Shown here: piece after piece, positions 34,690-43,393 of the stretch
Numbering within the stretch: the stretch's first letter is position 1
Layout: the number at the start of each line of letters is the position of its first letter
DNA from: Rothia nasimurium
GTDB taxonomy: Bacteria > Actinomycetota > Actinomycetes > Actinomycetales > Micrococcaceae
Length of the DNA stretch: 64,000 nt
Direction: 5' to 3'
NCBI RefSeq assembly: GCF_928392795.1
Contig: NZ_CAKMTJ010000007.1
Span: 1 to 64,000, forward strand
Position numbers and translations under genes: made by a program
The notes under the pieces: generated by a model
The model's input: only the letters and a program-made list of their open reading frames with translations
What the model was told of the DNA's origin: nothing
Database searches by the model: none

Positions 34690-35799
34690 ATGACTCACAA
34701 TGTTTCTCGCCGTACCCTGGCTAAGGGTGCTGCTTGGGCAGCTCCTGCAGTCGTTGCTACCACTGCAATCCCTGCTTACGCTGCTTCACCCGCAACCTGC
34801 GATGAGACCAAGGCAGCTGTCACTAAGGCATTCGCTGACTTTGCAACAGCAAACGTGCCCGACCTGAGCGACGTCAACCTGCGCTACGTTTTCGCAGGTC
34901 CCTCCCACTACAACGGTGCAGCTAATGATCCCTCTTTGCGTGTGCAGTTCACGGGCCCCTCACATAAGCTGGCTGAACTGGCAAAGCTCAAGTACGAGCT
35001 GGGCATCAAGAATGTTGACACCTCAGTAGCTGTCAATACTCTCTTCAATGGCATGAACCCCGTTTCTAAATTCAAGAACGTCACCATGCCCTACCCCTAC
35101 CCTGCCTCTGCCAACTGGGATACCCGTAACGGTACCGTCCGTGGCGATGCTCCCCGTCTGGTAGGCGTTGCAGATAACCCCCGTGATGCCACCTTCGGCT
35201 CCTCCTTCCTGATCTGGGACGGTGCAGCTGACGGCGCACTCGCGCAGGAGCAGGAATTCTCGGGCACCGGCGCAGACTACGTCTACTACACCGGCACCCT
35301 GCGAGCAGACTCCGCTTTGAAGAAGGGTCGCCTGGAGGACCTAATTCACCTTGGCTTCCGTGACGGTGCCCACGCTGGTGGTCGTATCTACCAGTCAGTT
35401 GCTAACCGCTTCGTAGCCATCGCAGCCCCCACTATGGATCAGGCTCGTGCGCTGATTCCTGGTACCGTTGATGAAGCCTGCTTCATCGAGGCTTACAACG
35501 CTGAGGTGCTCAAGTGGGATACCAACAAGACCGGTCTGGGTGGTCTGACAGCATCCTATGCTCAGTGGGCTAACGGCGCTGTTTCTGACATCGTTGTTGC
35601 TGCTGATGAGTTCGCCTGGTCACATGAGCTGGGCAGCTTCCACTCAGCATACGTAGCTGATGAGGGCCGCGGTCTGGTTCTGGGTCCTCAAAACCGAACC
35701 GATCCCCTGGACTTCTTCAACGGCTTCGCTGGTGGCCTCTGGAATGCTGCGGAAACCGCTTTCGCCACCCAGCTGCGCTACCGCGACGGTATCTACTAA
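34690..35799 (+). CDS. Tat-exported protein of unknown function
   Basis: A 369-residue secreted protein. The N-terminus VSRRTLAKGAAWAAPAVVATTAIPAYAAS has the twin arginines, a hydrophobic stretch and an A-Y-A cleavage site near residue 32, so it should leave folded by the Tat route. The mature part begins with ATCDETKAAV, has only two cysteines, ends without a sorting signal or membrane anchor, and contains no family motif I can name. Codon use is close to optimal, which suggests high expression. ATG 34690 follows GAGGAAAAC; an upstream frame from 34645 is not needed. A DtxR-like box lies upstream. Confidence 0.7.
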   Translation: MTHNVSRRTLAKGAAWAAPAVVATTAIPAYAASPATCDETKAAVTKAFADFATANVPDLSDVNLRYVFAGPSHYNGAANDPSLRVQFTGPSHKLAELAKLKYELGIKNVDTSVAVNTLFNGMNPVSKFKNVTMPYPYPASANWDTRNGTVRGDAPRLVGVADNPRDATFGSSFLIWDGAADGALAQEQEFSGTGADYVYYTGTLRADSALKKGRLEDLIHLGFRDGAHAGGRIYQSVANRFVAIAAPTMDQARALIPGTVDEACFIEAYNAEVLKWDTNKTGLGGLTASYAQWANGAVSDIVVAADEFAWSHELGSFHSAYVADEGRGLVLGPQNRTDPLDFFNGFAGGLWNAAETAFATQLRYRDGIY

Positions 35800-35844
35800 G
35801 CCGTATCGCTGTTCCTAGCGTCATGCTAGATTGATATAGCTACG

Positions 35845-35880
35845 AGTCGCCCCTCAGAGGTTACCTCTGGGGGGCGACTT
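35845..35880 (+). terminator. Terminator after the Tat-exported protein gene
   Basis: AGTCGCCCCTCAGAGG, loop TTA, CCTCTGGGGGGCGACT (35845-35860/35864-35879): a 16-pair stem with one G-T pair, then TGTTGTG, a weak T-tract. Confidence 0.8.
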
Positions 35881-35941
35881 GTTGTGTACAAAACCACATC
35901 ATTTATTGAAACAATACTGGTGTTGCCAAACCTTTGAGCAC

Positions 35942-36195
35942 GGTAAGCTTAAAGCTTGGCTGGCAGACTACCCAAAACGCAGCGTCCCACCCCGGTAACG
36001 GGGCAGAAACTGATCACCGGGTAGCTCGTAGTACCGAGAGTGCGGCTGCTCTCTACTCTCCACCGCCCAAACCGTGGGCGGCCCACCGGAGGCCAGACCA
36101 CCAGAACAATGGCACACCCACACCCGTGGGAAACGCTCAGCACACCACCGTATATGCGTTACGAGCCGTGCCAACCGCTAAAGAAAAGGAATACG
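35942..36195 (+). promoter_or_regulatory. Long structured leader of rpsD
   Basis: A -10-like TAAGCT at 35944 would give a leader of roughly 240 bases. It contains CCCCG-GTAA-CGGGG (35990-36003, a GNRA loop) and CCGCCC-N7-GGGCGG (36063-36081). An open frame at 35934-36263 overlaps rpsD in another frame and is judged spurious. S4 often represses its own mRNA through such structures; here that is inference. Confidence 0.45.
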
Positions 36196-36199
36196 AACT

Positions 36200-36832
36200 G
36201 TGGCAAACCACAACCGTACCCGCCGTACCGTGCGTCAGTCACGTGCCCTCGGCATCGCACTGACCCCCAAGGCAGAAAAGTACCTCGAGCGTCGCCCCTA
36301 CGGCCCCGGCCAGCACGGCCGCAGCCGCAAGAAGGCTGACTCAAACTACGCCGTACAGCTGCGCGAGAAGCAGCGTCTGCGCGCACAGTACAACATCCGT
36401 GAAGCACAGATGCGCCGCGCCTACCTCGAAGCAAAGCGCATCGAAGGCCAGACCGGTAAGAACCTGGTCGAGATCCTCGAAACCCGCCTGGACGCCCTCG
36501 TCCTGCGCTCAGGTTTCGCTCGTACCATCGCACAGGCACGTCAGCTCGTCGTCCACCGCCACATCATGGTAGACGGCATCCGCGTTGACCGCCCCTCCTT
36601 CCGCGTCAAGCCCGGCCAGCTCATCCACGTTCACCCCAAGTCAGAGAAGATGGCACCCTTCCAGGTTGCAGCCACCGGCGCACACCAGGACGTCCTGCCC
36701 GGCACCCCTGCCTACCTGAACGTAGAGATCGAGAAGCTCCACGCAAAGCTCGAGCGCGCACCCAAGCGTGAAGAAATCCCCGTGACCTGCGAAGAGCAGC
36801 TCGTGGTTGAATACTACTCACGCCTGGCCTAA
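36200..36832 (+). CDS. rpsD: 30S ribosomal protein S4
   Basis: A 210-residue protein, zinc-free type: the N-terminus RTRRTVRQSRALG lacks the cysteine cluster of the zinc-binding paralogue. YGPGQHGRSRKK, LREKQRLRAQYNI and the S4 RNA-binding domain (LDALVLRSGFARTIAQARQLVVHRHIMVDGIRVDRPSFRVKPGQ) are present. It nucleates 16S folding. GTG 36200 after AAAAGGAA is the start. A GC-rich hairpin follows the gene. Confidence 0.96.
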   Translation: MANHNRTRRTVRQSRALGIALTPKAEKYLERRPYGPGQHGRSRKKADSNYAVQLREKQRLRAQYNIREAQMRRAYLEAKRIEGQTGKNLVEILETRLDALVLRSGFARTIAQARQLVVHRHIMVDGIRVDRPSFRVKPGQLIHVHPKSEKMAPFQVAATGAHQDVLPGTPAYLNVEIEKLHAKLERAPKREEIPVTCEEQLVVEYYSRLA

Positions 36833-36847
36833 TCACGCCAAGCTTAA

Positions 36848-36893
36848 CCAGCCCGCCCACCTGCCCCCACACGGGAACAGGGGAGCGGGCTGG
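36848..36893 (+). terminator. Terminator candidate after rpsD
   Basis: CCAGCCCGC (36848-36856) pairs perfectly with GCGGGCTGG (36885-36893) around a 28-base loop that itself contains complementary CCCC and GGGG runs. The tail CTCCTTA is T-poor, so efficiency is uncertain. Confidence 0.5.
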
Positions 36894-36975
36894 CTCCTTA
36901 ATGCCGTGTAAAGTAAGATTGTTATCAAATCGTGTCCTTTAACAGCCGGGTAACTCGGCAGAAAGCAGGAAAGCC

Positions 36976-37401
36976 ATGAGCGGAGCAGATATCGCAGGCC
37001 TCATCGCCGCAGGCGTATTCGCCATCCTGGTAGCCCTGCTAGCCCTACCCATCATCAAACTCGGCAAGGTCTTCGACGAGCTCACCGCAACCATTCGGTC
37101 CCTCAACAATGAGACCACCCCGCTGATCGGCGAAGTCACTAAAACCGTTGCCAGCACTAACGCCCAGATTGAAAAAGTCGATAGCATCACCAGCAACGTT
37201 TCGGACGCCTCAGCTAACGTATCTGCCCTCTCTTCTCTGGTTACTTCCACAGTAGGTCAGCCCCTCATTAAGGTGGCAGCCTTCTCCCACGGCATCCGCA
37301 AGGCTGTAAAGGGGGACGGCGGTGCGCCAGCTAGTTCACACCAGGCAGCACCCCGAACCGAAAGCCAGGGTTTCACCGGAACCTCACCCGAAGGCCACTA
37401 A
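36976..37401 (+). CDS. DUF948 membrane-anchored protein
   Basis: A 141-residue protein. One N-terminal helix (DIAGLIAAGVFAILVALLALPIIKL) is followed by a heptad-rich segment (LTATIRSLNNETTPLIGEVTKTVASTNAQIEKVDSITSNVSD), the standard DUF948 layout, and a disordered tail. It lies in the conserved rpsD-alaS interval of Micrococcales and ends directly at the next gene (stop to ATG with no gap). Function unknown; a cell-envelope role is often assumed. Confidence 0.8.
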   Translation: MSGADIAGLIAAGVFAILVALLALPIIKLGKVFDELTATIRSLNNETTPLIGEVTKTVASTNAQIEKVDSITSNVSDASANVSALSSLVTSTVGQPLIKVAAFSHGIRKAVKGDGGAPASSHQAAPRTESQGFTGTSPEGH

Positions 37402-37872
37402 ATGGGACTGCTCAAAAACTTACTCCTTATCGCAGGTGGAGCCGCCGCAGGCTATCTAGCCACCCGCTCCACTAGCGCAGCACCGGCGTCCACCGACCTA
37501 GAGGTTTCAACGAACCACCCCCTGCAAAAGTTCACCGCAGAAGGTAGCACCATGGCCCAATTCTTTGACTCTAAATACGGGGCCCCTTTTAAGGGTGCCG
37601 CCCTCAAAGCGATGAGCTTCGCGGCAACGGTCAAAGCCGGCATGGACGAAAAAGAAGCAGAGCTTAAAGATCGCTTCGACTCCCAGACCAAGGACGCCCG
37701 CCCCGGCTCCCTCGACACCTGGCAGCAGGGGAGTGAGCACCACCAGCTTACAAGCGACCAGGTTATTGAATCTGAAGCCCTGCCCCCGACCGGTAGCCTG
37801 GCAGAGCGAGAAGCTGACATTAGACGGCGCCTAGAGCGCGATGCCGATCTAGGCAAAGACTTTTTCGCATAA
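37402..37872 (+). CDS. Small membrane-anchored protein linked to DUF948
   Basis: A 156-residue protein. The first 25 residues form a membrane anchor (LLKNLLLIAGGAAAGYLATRS). The rest is soluble and charged, with a central helix (FKGAALKAMSFAATVKAGMDEKEAELKDRF) and an acidic/basic C-terminus. It starts directly after the DUF948 stop and precedes alaS by 46 bases. Proteins of this position and shape are conserved in Micrococcaceae but uncharacterised. Confidence 0.7.
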   Translation: MGLLKNLLLIAGGAAAGYLATRSTSAAPASTDLEVSTNHPLQKFTAEGSTMAQFFDSKYGAPFKGAALKAMSFAATVKAGMDEKEAELKDRFDSQTKDARPGSLDTWQQGSEHHQLTSDQVIESEALPPTGSLAEREADIRRRLERDADLGKDFFA

Positions 37873-37918
37873 GCGAACCACCCCAAGATTTACTACCAAC
37901 CGAAGGAAGAAAGCCTCG

Positions 37919-40606
37919 ATGCTCTCACAGGAAATCTCAAAGCGCTGGATCGAATTCTTCGAAAAGCGCGGGCACACCGTAGTACCCTCAGCTTCACTCG
38001 TATCACACGAGCCCGGCGCCATGTTCACCATCGCGGGTATGGTCCCCTTCATCCCTTACTTCCTGGGTCGTGAGACCCCCAAGTTCTCCCGCGCAGTGAG
38101 CGTGCAGAAGTGCATCCGTACCCTGGATATCGACGAGGTTGGCAAGACCGCCCGCCACGGTACCTTCTTCCAGATGGCCGGTAACTTCTCCTTCGGTGAC
38201 TACTTCAAAAAGGAAGTTATCCCCTGGGCTTACGAGCTGCTCACCTCATCCATCGAAGAAGGCGGCTATGGCCTGGACCCCGACCGCCTGTGGGTCACCG
38301 TCTACGAGGGCGACGATGAAGCCTACGACATCTGGGTCAACGACGTAAAGTTCCCCGCCGAGCGCATACAGAAGATGGGCATGGCCGAGAACTACTGGTC
38401 CACCGGTCAGCCCGGCCCCGCAGGCCCCGACTCTGAAATCTTCTACGATCGTGGCCCCGAGTACGGTAAAGAAGGCGGCCCCGCAGCCGACGACGACCGC
38501 TACATCGAAATCTGGAACCTGGTCTTTATGCAGTACCAGCGCGGTGAGGGTACAGGCAAGGATAGCTTTGAGATTCTTGGCGACCTGCCCAAGAAGAACA
38601 TCGATACCGGCCTGGGCGTAGAACGTCTGGCCATGCTCCTGCAGGGTGTTGAGAACTTCTACGAGACCGACCAGGTACGCCCCGTCCTCGACGCCGCAGC
38701 TAAGCTCTCCGGTAAGAAGTACCACGGCTCTGAAAACGCTAACGACGAGGGCTACGAAGACGATGTGCGTATGCGCGTGGTTGCCGACCATATCCGCTCA
38801 TCCCTCATGCTCATTGCAGACGGTGTCACCCCCTCAAATGAGAGCCGCGGCTACATCCTGCGCCGTCTCATGCGCCGCGCTATCCGCGCCATGCGTCTGC
38901 TGGGCGTGACCGAGCCCTGCCTGCCCGTCCTTTTCCCCGCCTCTAAGGACGCTATGGCCGGTGCCTACCCCTACGTTGCTGAAGACTTCGAGCGCATCTC
39001 CCGTATCGCCTACGCCGAAGAGAAGGCCTTCCTCAAGACAATCGAGTCAGGCACCACCCGCCTGGAAGAAGCTGTTGCTTCAGCGAAGGCGACCGGCAAG
39101 GGCGAGGTATCTGGCGCAGATGCCTTTGCCCTGCACGACACCTACGGTTTCCCCATCGACCTGACCCTCGAAATGGCTGAAGAAGCCGGCGTGAAGGTCG
39201 ACGAAGCCCAGTTCCGTGCCCTCATGGAAGAACAGCGCCACCGTGCCCAGGCCGACGCTAAGGCCAAGAAGGGCGGCATGGCCGACCTCTCTGTCTTCCG
39301 AGAACTGGCTGACGAACGCGGCTCTATTTTCACCGGTTACGACGAACTGCGCACCGAGACCACCCTGCGAGCCATCCTAGTCGACGGTGTTTCTGTACCC
39401 GCGGCGTCCGCAGGTCAGAAGGTTGAAATCGTACTCGACGAAACCCCCTTCTACGCAGAAGCAGGCGGCCAGGCAGCTGATACCGGCGTGATCACCGGTA
39501 ACGGCTTCACCATTGACGTTTCAGATGTGCAGCAGCCCGTCAAGGGTCTCTCTGTGCACCGCGCAGTTGTGCGCGAGGGCGAGGTTGCAGCAGGCACCCC
39601 CGTTATTGCCCAGGTTGATGTACAGCGCCGCCAGGACGGCGAAAAGGCTCACTCGGGCACCCACATCATCCACGCAGCCCTGCACCAGGTGCTCGGTAAC
39701 GAAGCAACCCAGCGCGGTTCCTTCAACAAGGAAGGCTACCTGCGTTTCGACTTCGCATGGGGCGAGGGTCTCTCTGACGCCGCTAAGCAGGAAGTCGAAG
39801 AGGTAGCTAACACCGCTATCCGTGACAACTTCCAGACCATTACCCGCGAGATGCCCCTGGACGAAGCTAAGAAGCTCGGCGCAATGAGCCTCTTCGGCGA
39901 AAAGTACGGCGACACCGTGCGTGTGGTCGAGATGGGCGGCGACTTCTCCCGCGAACTCTGCGGCGGTACCCACGTTGGTTCAACCGCTCAGATCGGCTCC
40001 CTAACCCTGCTCACCGAGCAGTCTGTTGGCTCGGGTAACCGCCGTGTTGAAGCTCTTGTCGGTCTAGACTCCTTCAACCACCTGGCTGCCGAGCGCACCC
40101 TGGTCAACCAGCTGACCGGTCTGATGAAGGTACAGTCCTCCACCGAACTGCCCGAGAAGATTAACCAGACCCTGACCAAGCTCAAGGAAGCCGAGAAGGA
40201 ACTGGCAAAGCTTCGCAAGGAAAAACTGCAGGCTGAGGCCGGTAAGCTGACCGAAACTGCCCAGATGGTGGGCTCCGTCCGCACCCTCCTGCACAACGCA
40301 GGGGAGCTGGACGCCAACGGCGTGCGCGAACTGGCCCTTGACCTGCGCTCTCGCCTGGGTGAAGAGGCCGCTACCGTAGCCGTTGCCGGTGTAAACAACG
40401 GCCGTCCGGTTATTCTGGTTGCCACCAACCAGGCTGCCCGCGATGCCGGCGTTAAGGCGGGTGCCCTCGTCCGCGTCGCTGCCGGTGTGCTCGGCGGTGG
40501 CGGTGGCGGTAAGGACGACGTCGCCCAGGGCGGCGGCCAGGACGCCACCAAGATCGACGAAGCCTTCACCGCTATCCGATCCACCATTTCAGAGCTGGGG
40601 GCCTAA
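37919..40606 (+). CDS. alaS: Alanyl-tRNA synthetase
   Basis: An 895-residue class IIc synthetase. The N-terminal catalytic core has RWIEFFEKRGHTVVPSASL and QKCIRTLDIDEVGKTARHGTFFQMAGNFSFGDYFK. The editing domain has SGTHIIHAAL (HxxxH) and ELCGGTHVGSTAQIG (CxxxH). A C-terminal coiled coil (LTKLKEAEKELAKLRKEKLQ) leads to the C-Ala domain with a GGGGGG run. It charges tRNA-Ala and clears Ser/Gly. ATG 37919 follows AAGGAAGAAAG. Confidence 0.96.
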   Translation: MLSQEISKRWIEFFEKRGHTVVPSASLVSHEPGAMFTIAGMVPFIPYFLGRETPKFSRAVSVQKCIRTLDIDEVGKTARHGTFFQMAGNFSFGDYFKKEVIPWAYELLTSSIEEGGYGLDPDRLWVTVYEGDDEAYDIWVNDVKFPAERIQKMGMAENYWSTGQPGPAGPDSEIFYDRGPEYGKEGGPAADDDRYIEIWNLVFMQYQRGEGTGKDSFEILGDLPKKNIDTGLGVERLAMLLQGVENFYETDQVRPVLDAAAKLSGKKYHGSENANDEGYEDDVRMRVVADHIRSSLMLIADGVTPSNESRGYILRRLMRRAIRAMRLLGVTEPCLPVLFPASKDAMAGAYPYVAEDFERISRIAYAEEKAFLKTIESGTTRLEEAVASAKATGKGEVSGADAFALHDTYGFPIDLTLEMAEEAGVKVDEAQFRALMEEQRHRAQADAKAKKGGMADLSVFRELADERGSIFTGYDELRTETTLRAILVDGVSVPAASAGQKVEIVLDETPFYAEAGGQAADTGVITGNGFTIDVSDVQQPVKGLSVHRAVVREGEVAAGTPVIAQVDVQRRQDGEKAHSGTHIIHAALHQVLGNEATQRGSFNKEGYLRFDFAWGEGLSDAAKQEVEEVANTAIRDNFQTITREMPLDEAKKLGAMSLFGEKYGDTVRVVEMGGDFSRELCGGTHVGSTAQIGSLTLLTEQSVGSGNRRVEALVGLDSFNHLAAERTLVNQLTGLMKVQSSTELPEKINQTLTKLKEAEKELAKLRKEKLQAEAGKLTETAQMVGSVRTLLHNAGELDANGVRELALDLRSRLGEEAATVAVAGVNNGRPVILVATNQAARDAGVKAGALVRVAAGVLGGGGGGKDDVAQGGGQDATKIDEAFTAIRSTISELGA

Positions 40607-40610
40607 CCCA

Positions 40611-41153
40611 GTGACCTTCACCAGAGGCCGCCGCATGGGAGTCGACGTGGGCAATGCCCGCGTCGGCCTTGCCCTGTGCGACCCCGACGGCATACTCGCA
40701 ACCCCCCTCAAGACCCTCCGCCGCGACCTGAAAAAGAACTCAGACCGGCGGGTACTTCGCAAGCTCATTGAGGTTAACGAAGTCACCGAAGTCTTTGTGG
40801 GGCTACCTAAGACCATGCGCGGGGGAGAGAGCCCCTCGACCCTCATGGCCCGCGAGTATGCCGAGGCCCTGGTGCAGGAACTTGCTGCTGACGATGCCTC
40901 CGTGCCCGTGTGGCTGGTCGATGAGCGACTCACCACGGTGAGCGCCCACCGCTCGCTCCACGAGGCCGGGGTTTCAAGCAGAGAATTCAAGACCATGGTC
41001 GACCAGGTTGCTGCCGTCAATATCCTGCAGCACGCCATCGACACCCTCAAGGCTGGTCAGCATCTGGCCGGTTACCGTGTTGAGCTCACGATCCCTCACG
41101 ATGAGCTTGATTCCAGCACCTCCAACGACGAAACGGAGAACCCGAATGTCTGA
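40611..41153 (+). CDS. ruvX: RuvX/YqgF-family nuclease
   Basis: A 180-residue RNase H-fold protein. GRRMGVDVGNARVGLALCDPDGILATPL carries the first Asp, VFVGLPKTMRGGES the central motif and WLVDERLTTVSAHRSL the Glu; an Asp in VDQVAAVNIL completes the set. The family processes 16S rRNA precursors or Holliday junctions. GTG 40611, four bases after alaS, is chosen because the longer frame lies inside alaS. It overlaps mltG by eight bases. Confidence 0.88.
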   Translation: MTFTRGRRMGVDVGNARVGLALCDPDGILATPLKTLRRDLKKNSDRRVLRKLIEVNEVTEVFVGLPKTMRGGESPSTLMAREYAEALVQELAADDASVPVWLVDERLTTVSAHRSLHEAGVSSREFKTMVDQVAAVNILQHAIDTLKAGQHLAGYRVELTIPHDELDSSTSNDETENPNV

Positions 41154-42363
41154 GAACTCGAGTTCTAGCCGCCCGCCGCGCCGCCGCACCAAGAACCAGC
41201 AGACCGACCTTGACGGCCTGCTCGGCTCAACCGAAGACGGAGCTAACGGTGGGTTCTTCACCGCCGTCGACGAAGATGAATACACCGCAGCAGACCGTGA
41301 CCGTACCCGCCGTCGCTCCCGCAACTTTGTGATTTCCGCAGGCCTTGTGTTTGCGGTAGCCCTGGTGCTGGTCGTATCGATTCTGGCCCCCCAGTACGGC
41401 TGGTTCGAACGTAAGGATTACGCGGGCGAGGGCAACGGCACCGAAGTCACCTTCACTATTCCCGAGGGCGCATCGGCTATTAGCATCGCTAACTCTCTGG
41501 AAGAGCAGGGCATCATTGCAAACGCCGACCGTTTCTTGCAGGAGTACTCAGATAAAGGCCAGGACCAGTTCTTCCAACCCGGTGAGTACACAATGCAAGA
41601 AGAAATGAGCAGCGCTGCTGCTCTGGGTGAGCTCCTGCGTTTTGACGAAGCCAACACCAACTACGTGGCGGTTGCCCGTACCTGGCGTATGGATAAGACC
41701 TTTGAAGCTCTTGCTACGGGCACCGGTATTAGCGCCCAAGAGTTCAAGGCATTATCAACCGATCCCACCCGCTTCGGTATTCCTTCACAGTTCCCCACGA
41801 TTGAGGGCTTCCTCTTCCCGGGCGAATACCGCTTCCCCAAGGACGCCGGTGCTGAAGAAATCCTGCAAATGATGGTTGATAACACCTTCAACGCTCTAGA
41901 AGAGGCCGGTGTTTCTGGCGATGACCGAATCTTCCACGTGATTACCGTTGCCTCAATCCTGGAGTTCGAAGGTCGCGAGGCTGACTACTACCCAATTGCC
42001 GGTGCTATCGAGAACCGCCTGAATAACCCAGATGGCGAAACCAGCGGCTTCCTGCAGTCCGATGCAACCGTTGCCTACGGCCTGGGTATTCAGAGCTACC
42101 ATATCTCTAATGAACAGAAGCAGGACGCCAGTAACAAGTACAACACTTTCTACTACAAGGGCCTGCCCGAAGGTCCTATCGGTTCACCCGGTCTAGCGGC
42201 TATTAAGGCAGCTGCCAACCCTGAGAAGAACGATTACTACTTCTGGGTCACCGTTGACCTCTTCACCGGTGAGACCCTCTTCGCTAAGACCTACGAACAG
42301 CATCTGAAGAATGTTGAAGTATACGATGAATTCTGTAAAGCTCACGAGGGTGTCTGCTCCTAA
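41146..42363 (+). CDS. mltG: Endolytic peptidoglycan transglycosylase MltG
   Basis: A 405-residue protein. A long charged cytoplasmic N-terminus (~60 residues, Arg-rich) leads to one helix (NFVISAGLVFAVALVLVVSIL), a LysM-like segment (TFTIPEGASAISIANSLEEQGII) and the YceG catalytic core, with Glu in VASILEFEGREADYYPIAGAIENRL. SDATVAYGLG and YNTFYYKGLPEGPIGSPGLAAIKAAANP follow. It cuts nascent glycan strands at the membrane. It overlaps ruvX by eight bases and aroE by one. Confidence 0.93.
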   Translation: MSENSSSSRPPRRRTKNQQTDLDGLLGSTEDGANGGFFTAVDEDEYTAADRDRTRRRSRNFVISAGLVFAVALVLVVSILAPQYGWFERKDYAGEGNGTEVTFTIPEGASAISIANSLEEQGIIANADRFLQEYSDKGQDQFFQPGEYTMQEEMSSAAALGELLRFDEANTNYVAVARTWRMDKTFEALATGTGISAQEFKALSTDPTRFGIPSQFPTIEGFLFPGEYRFPKDAGAEEILQMMVDNTFNALEEAGVSGDDRIFHVITVASILEFEGREADYYPIAGAIENRLNNPDGETSGFLQSDATVAYGLGIQSYHISNEQKQDASNKYNTFYYKGLPEGPIGSPGLAAIKAAANPEKNDYYFWVTVDLFTGETLFAKTYEQHLKNVEVYDEFCKAHEGVCS

Positions 42364-43292
42364 TGAGTAAGCAGGTTACCGAGTGCCCCAAGGCTTATGT
42401 CTTGGGGCACCCCATTAAGCACAGTAAATCACCCCTGCTGCATCTGGCCGCCTACCGGGCTATGGGGCTTGAGATGGGCTACGACCGGCTAGATACTCGC
42501 GAGGACCAGCTGGCCGACGTTTTTGCCCGCTACACTCCCGAGCGGGGCACCCGCGGCTTTTCTGTCACCATGCCGCTGAAATCAGCGGTCAAAGAGCAGC
42601 TGGACTATCTGACCCCGTTTGCCCAAGCGGTCGGTGTGGTCAATACCGTCTACTGGAAGCACGAAACTGATGGCCGGCTGGTCTCCTGGGGCGATAACAC
42701 CGATGTGTCGGGTATCGTCAATGCCCTGCGCCAGGCCGGTTTCGTCGGCAAGCCTGCTCGTGCTGCGATTATTGGTGGCGGAGGTACCGCCACCGCCGCC
42801 CTTGCCGCCTTGCGCGCCATGGGGGCGGACGGCGTCCGCGTCTTTGTACGCGACGCTAGCCGGGCTCAGGGGGTTGCGGACGCCGCCACCCGCCTGGGTC
42901 TGCACCTTGACTTCCTGCCCATCGATAGCTTCGCAAAAAGCTATGCGGAGTTTGATGTAACCGTTTGTACCCTTCCTGCGGGAGCAGCCGATGGGCTGCT
43001 GGCTACCGCAGAACGGGGTGAATCTGCGGGCTACCTGCTCGATGTCTCTTATGACCCCTGGCCCTCGGTTCTAGCGGGGGAGTGGGAGGCCCGAGGAGGG
43101 GCCGTGACCAGCGGCCTTGAGATGCTGATGTACCAGGCAGTAGACCAGGTCAAGCTCTTTACCGGCCACGACAGGAGCCGCCCCTTACCCCGGCAGGACG
43201 AAGTGCTCACCGCCATGCGTCAGGCGGTAGGGCTACCGGTTACAGACTTTGAACCCGAATCGGTGAACGAATCAGCCTGGCTCACACGCTGA
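42363..43292 (+). CDS. aroE: Shikimate dehydrogenase
   Basis: A 309-residue protein. VLGHPIKHSKSPLLH binds shikimate, FSVTMPLKSA holds the catalytic Lys, WGDNTDVSGIVNAL the Asp, and IIGGGGTATAALAALRAMG is the nucleotide-binding loop. The loop after it (VFVRDASRAQG) lacks the N-R-T consensus of NADP-specific AroE, so cofactor preference is unclear. ATG overlaps the mltG stop (TAATG). A terminator follows. Confidence 0.92.
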   Translation: MSKQVTECPKAYVLGHPIKHSKSPLLHLAAYRAMGLEMGYDRLDTREDQLADVFARYTPERGTRGFSVTMPLKSAVKEQLDYLTPFAQAVGVVNTVYWKHETDGRLVSWGDNTDVSGIVNALRQAGFVGKPARAAIIGGGGTATAALAALRAMGADGVRVFVRDASRAQGVADAATRLGLHLDFLPIDSFAKSYAEFDVTVCTLPAGAADGLLATAERGESAGYLLDVSYDPWPSVLAGEWEARGGAVTSGLEMLMYQAVDQVKLFTGHDRSRPLPRQDEVLTAMRQAVGLPVTDFEPESVNESAWLTR

Positions 43293-43316
43293 GACTACTC
43301 GTACCGAATCGTGAAG

Positions 43317-43344
43317 TAGCGGTTTGCTATCGACCGCTATTTTT
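43317..43344 (+). terminator. Terminator after aroE
   Basis: TAGCGGT, nine-base loop, ACCGCTA, followed by TTTTT (43317-43323/43333-43339/43340-43344). It separates the alaS-aroE run from aroC. Confidence 0.85.
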
Positions 43345-43393
43345 GGAAATCTTAGAACACAAGACCCACAGGCAAACGTAAAGAAGGTTAGAG

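Noticed and set aside
35934..36263. 109-codon frame upstream of and into rpsD
   Set aside because: Low-complexity translation, no ribosome-binding site, overlaps the rpsD start; better explained as structured leader.
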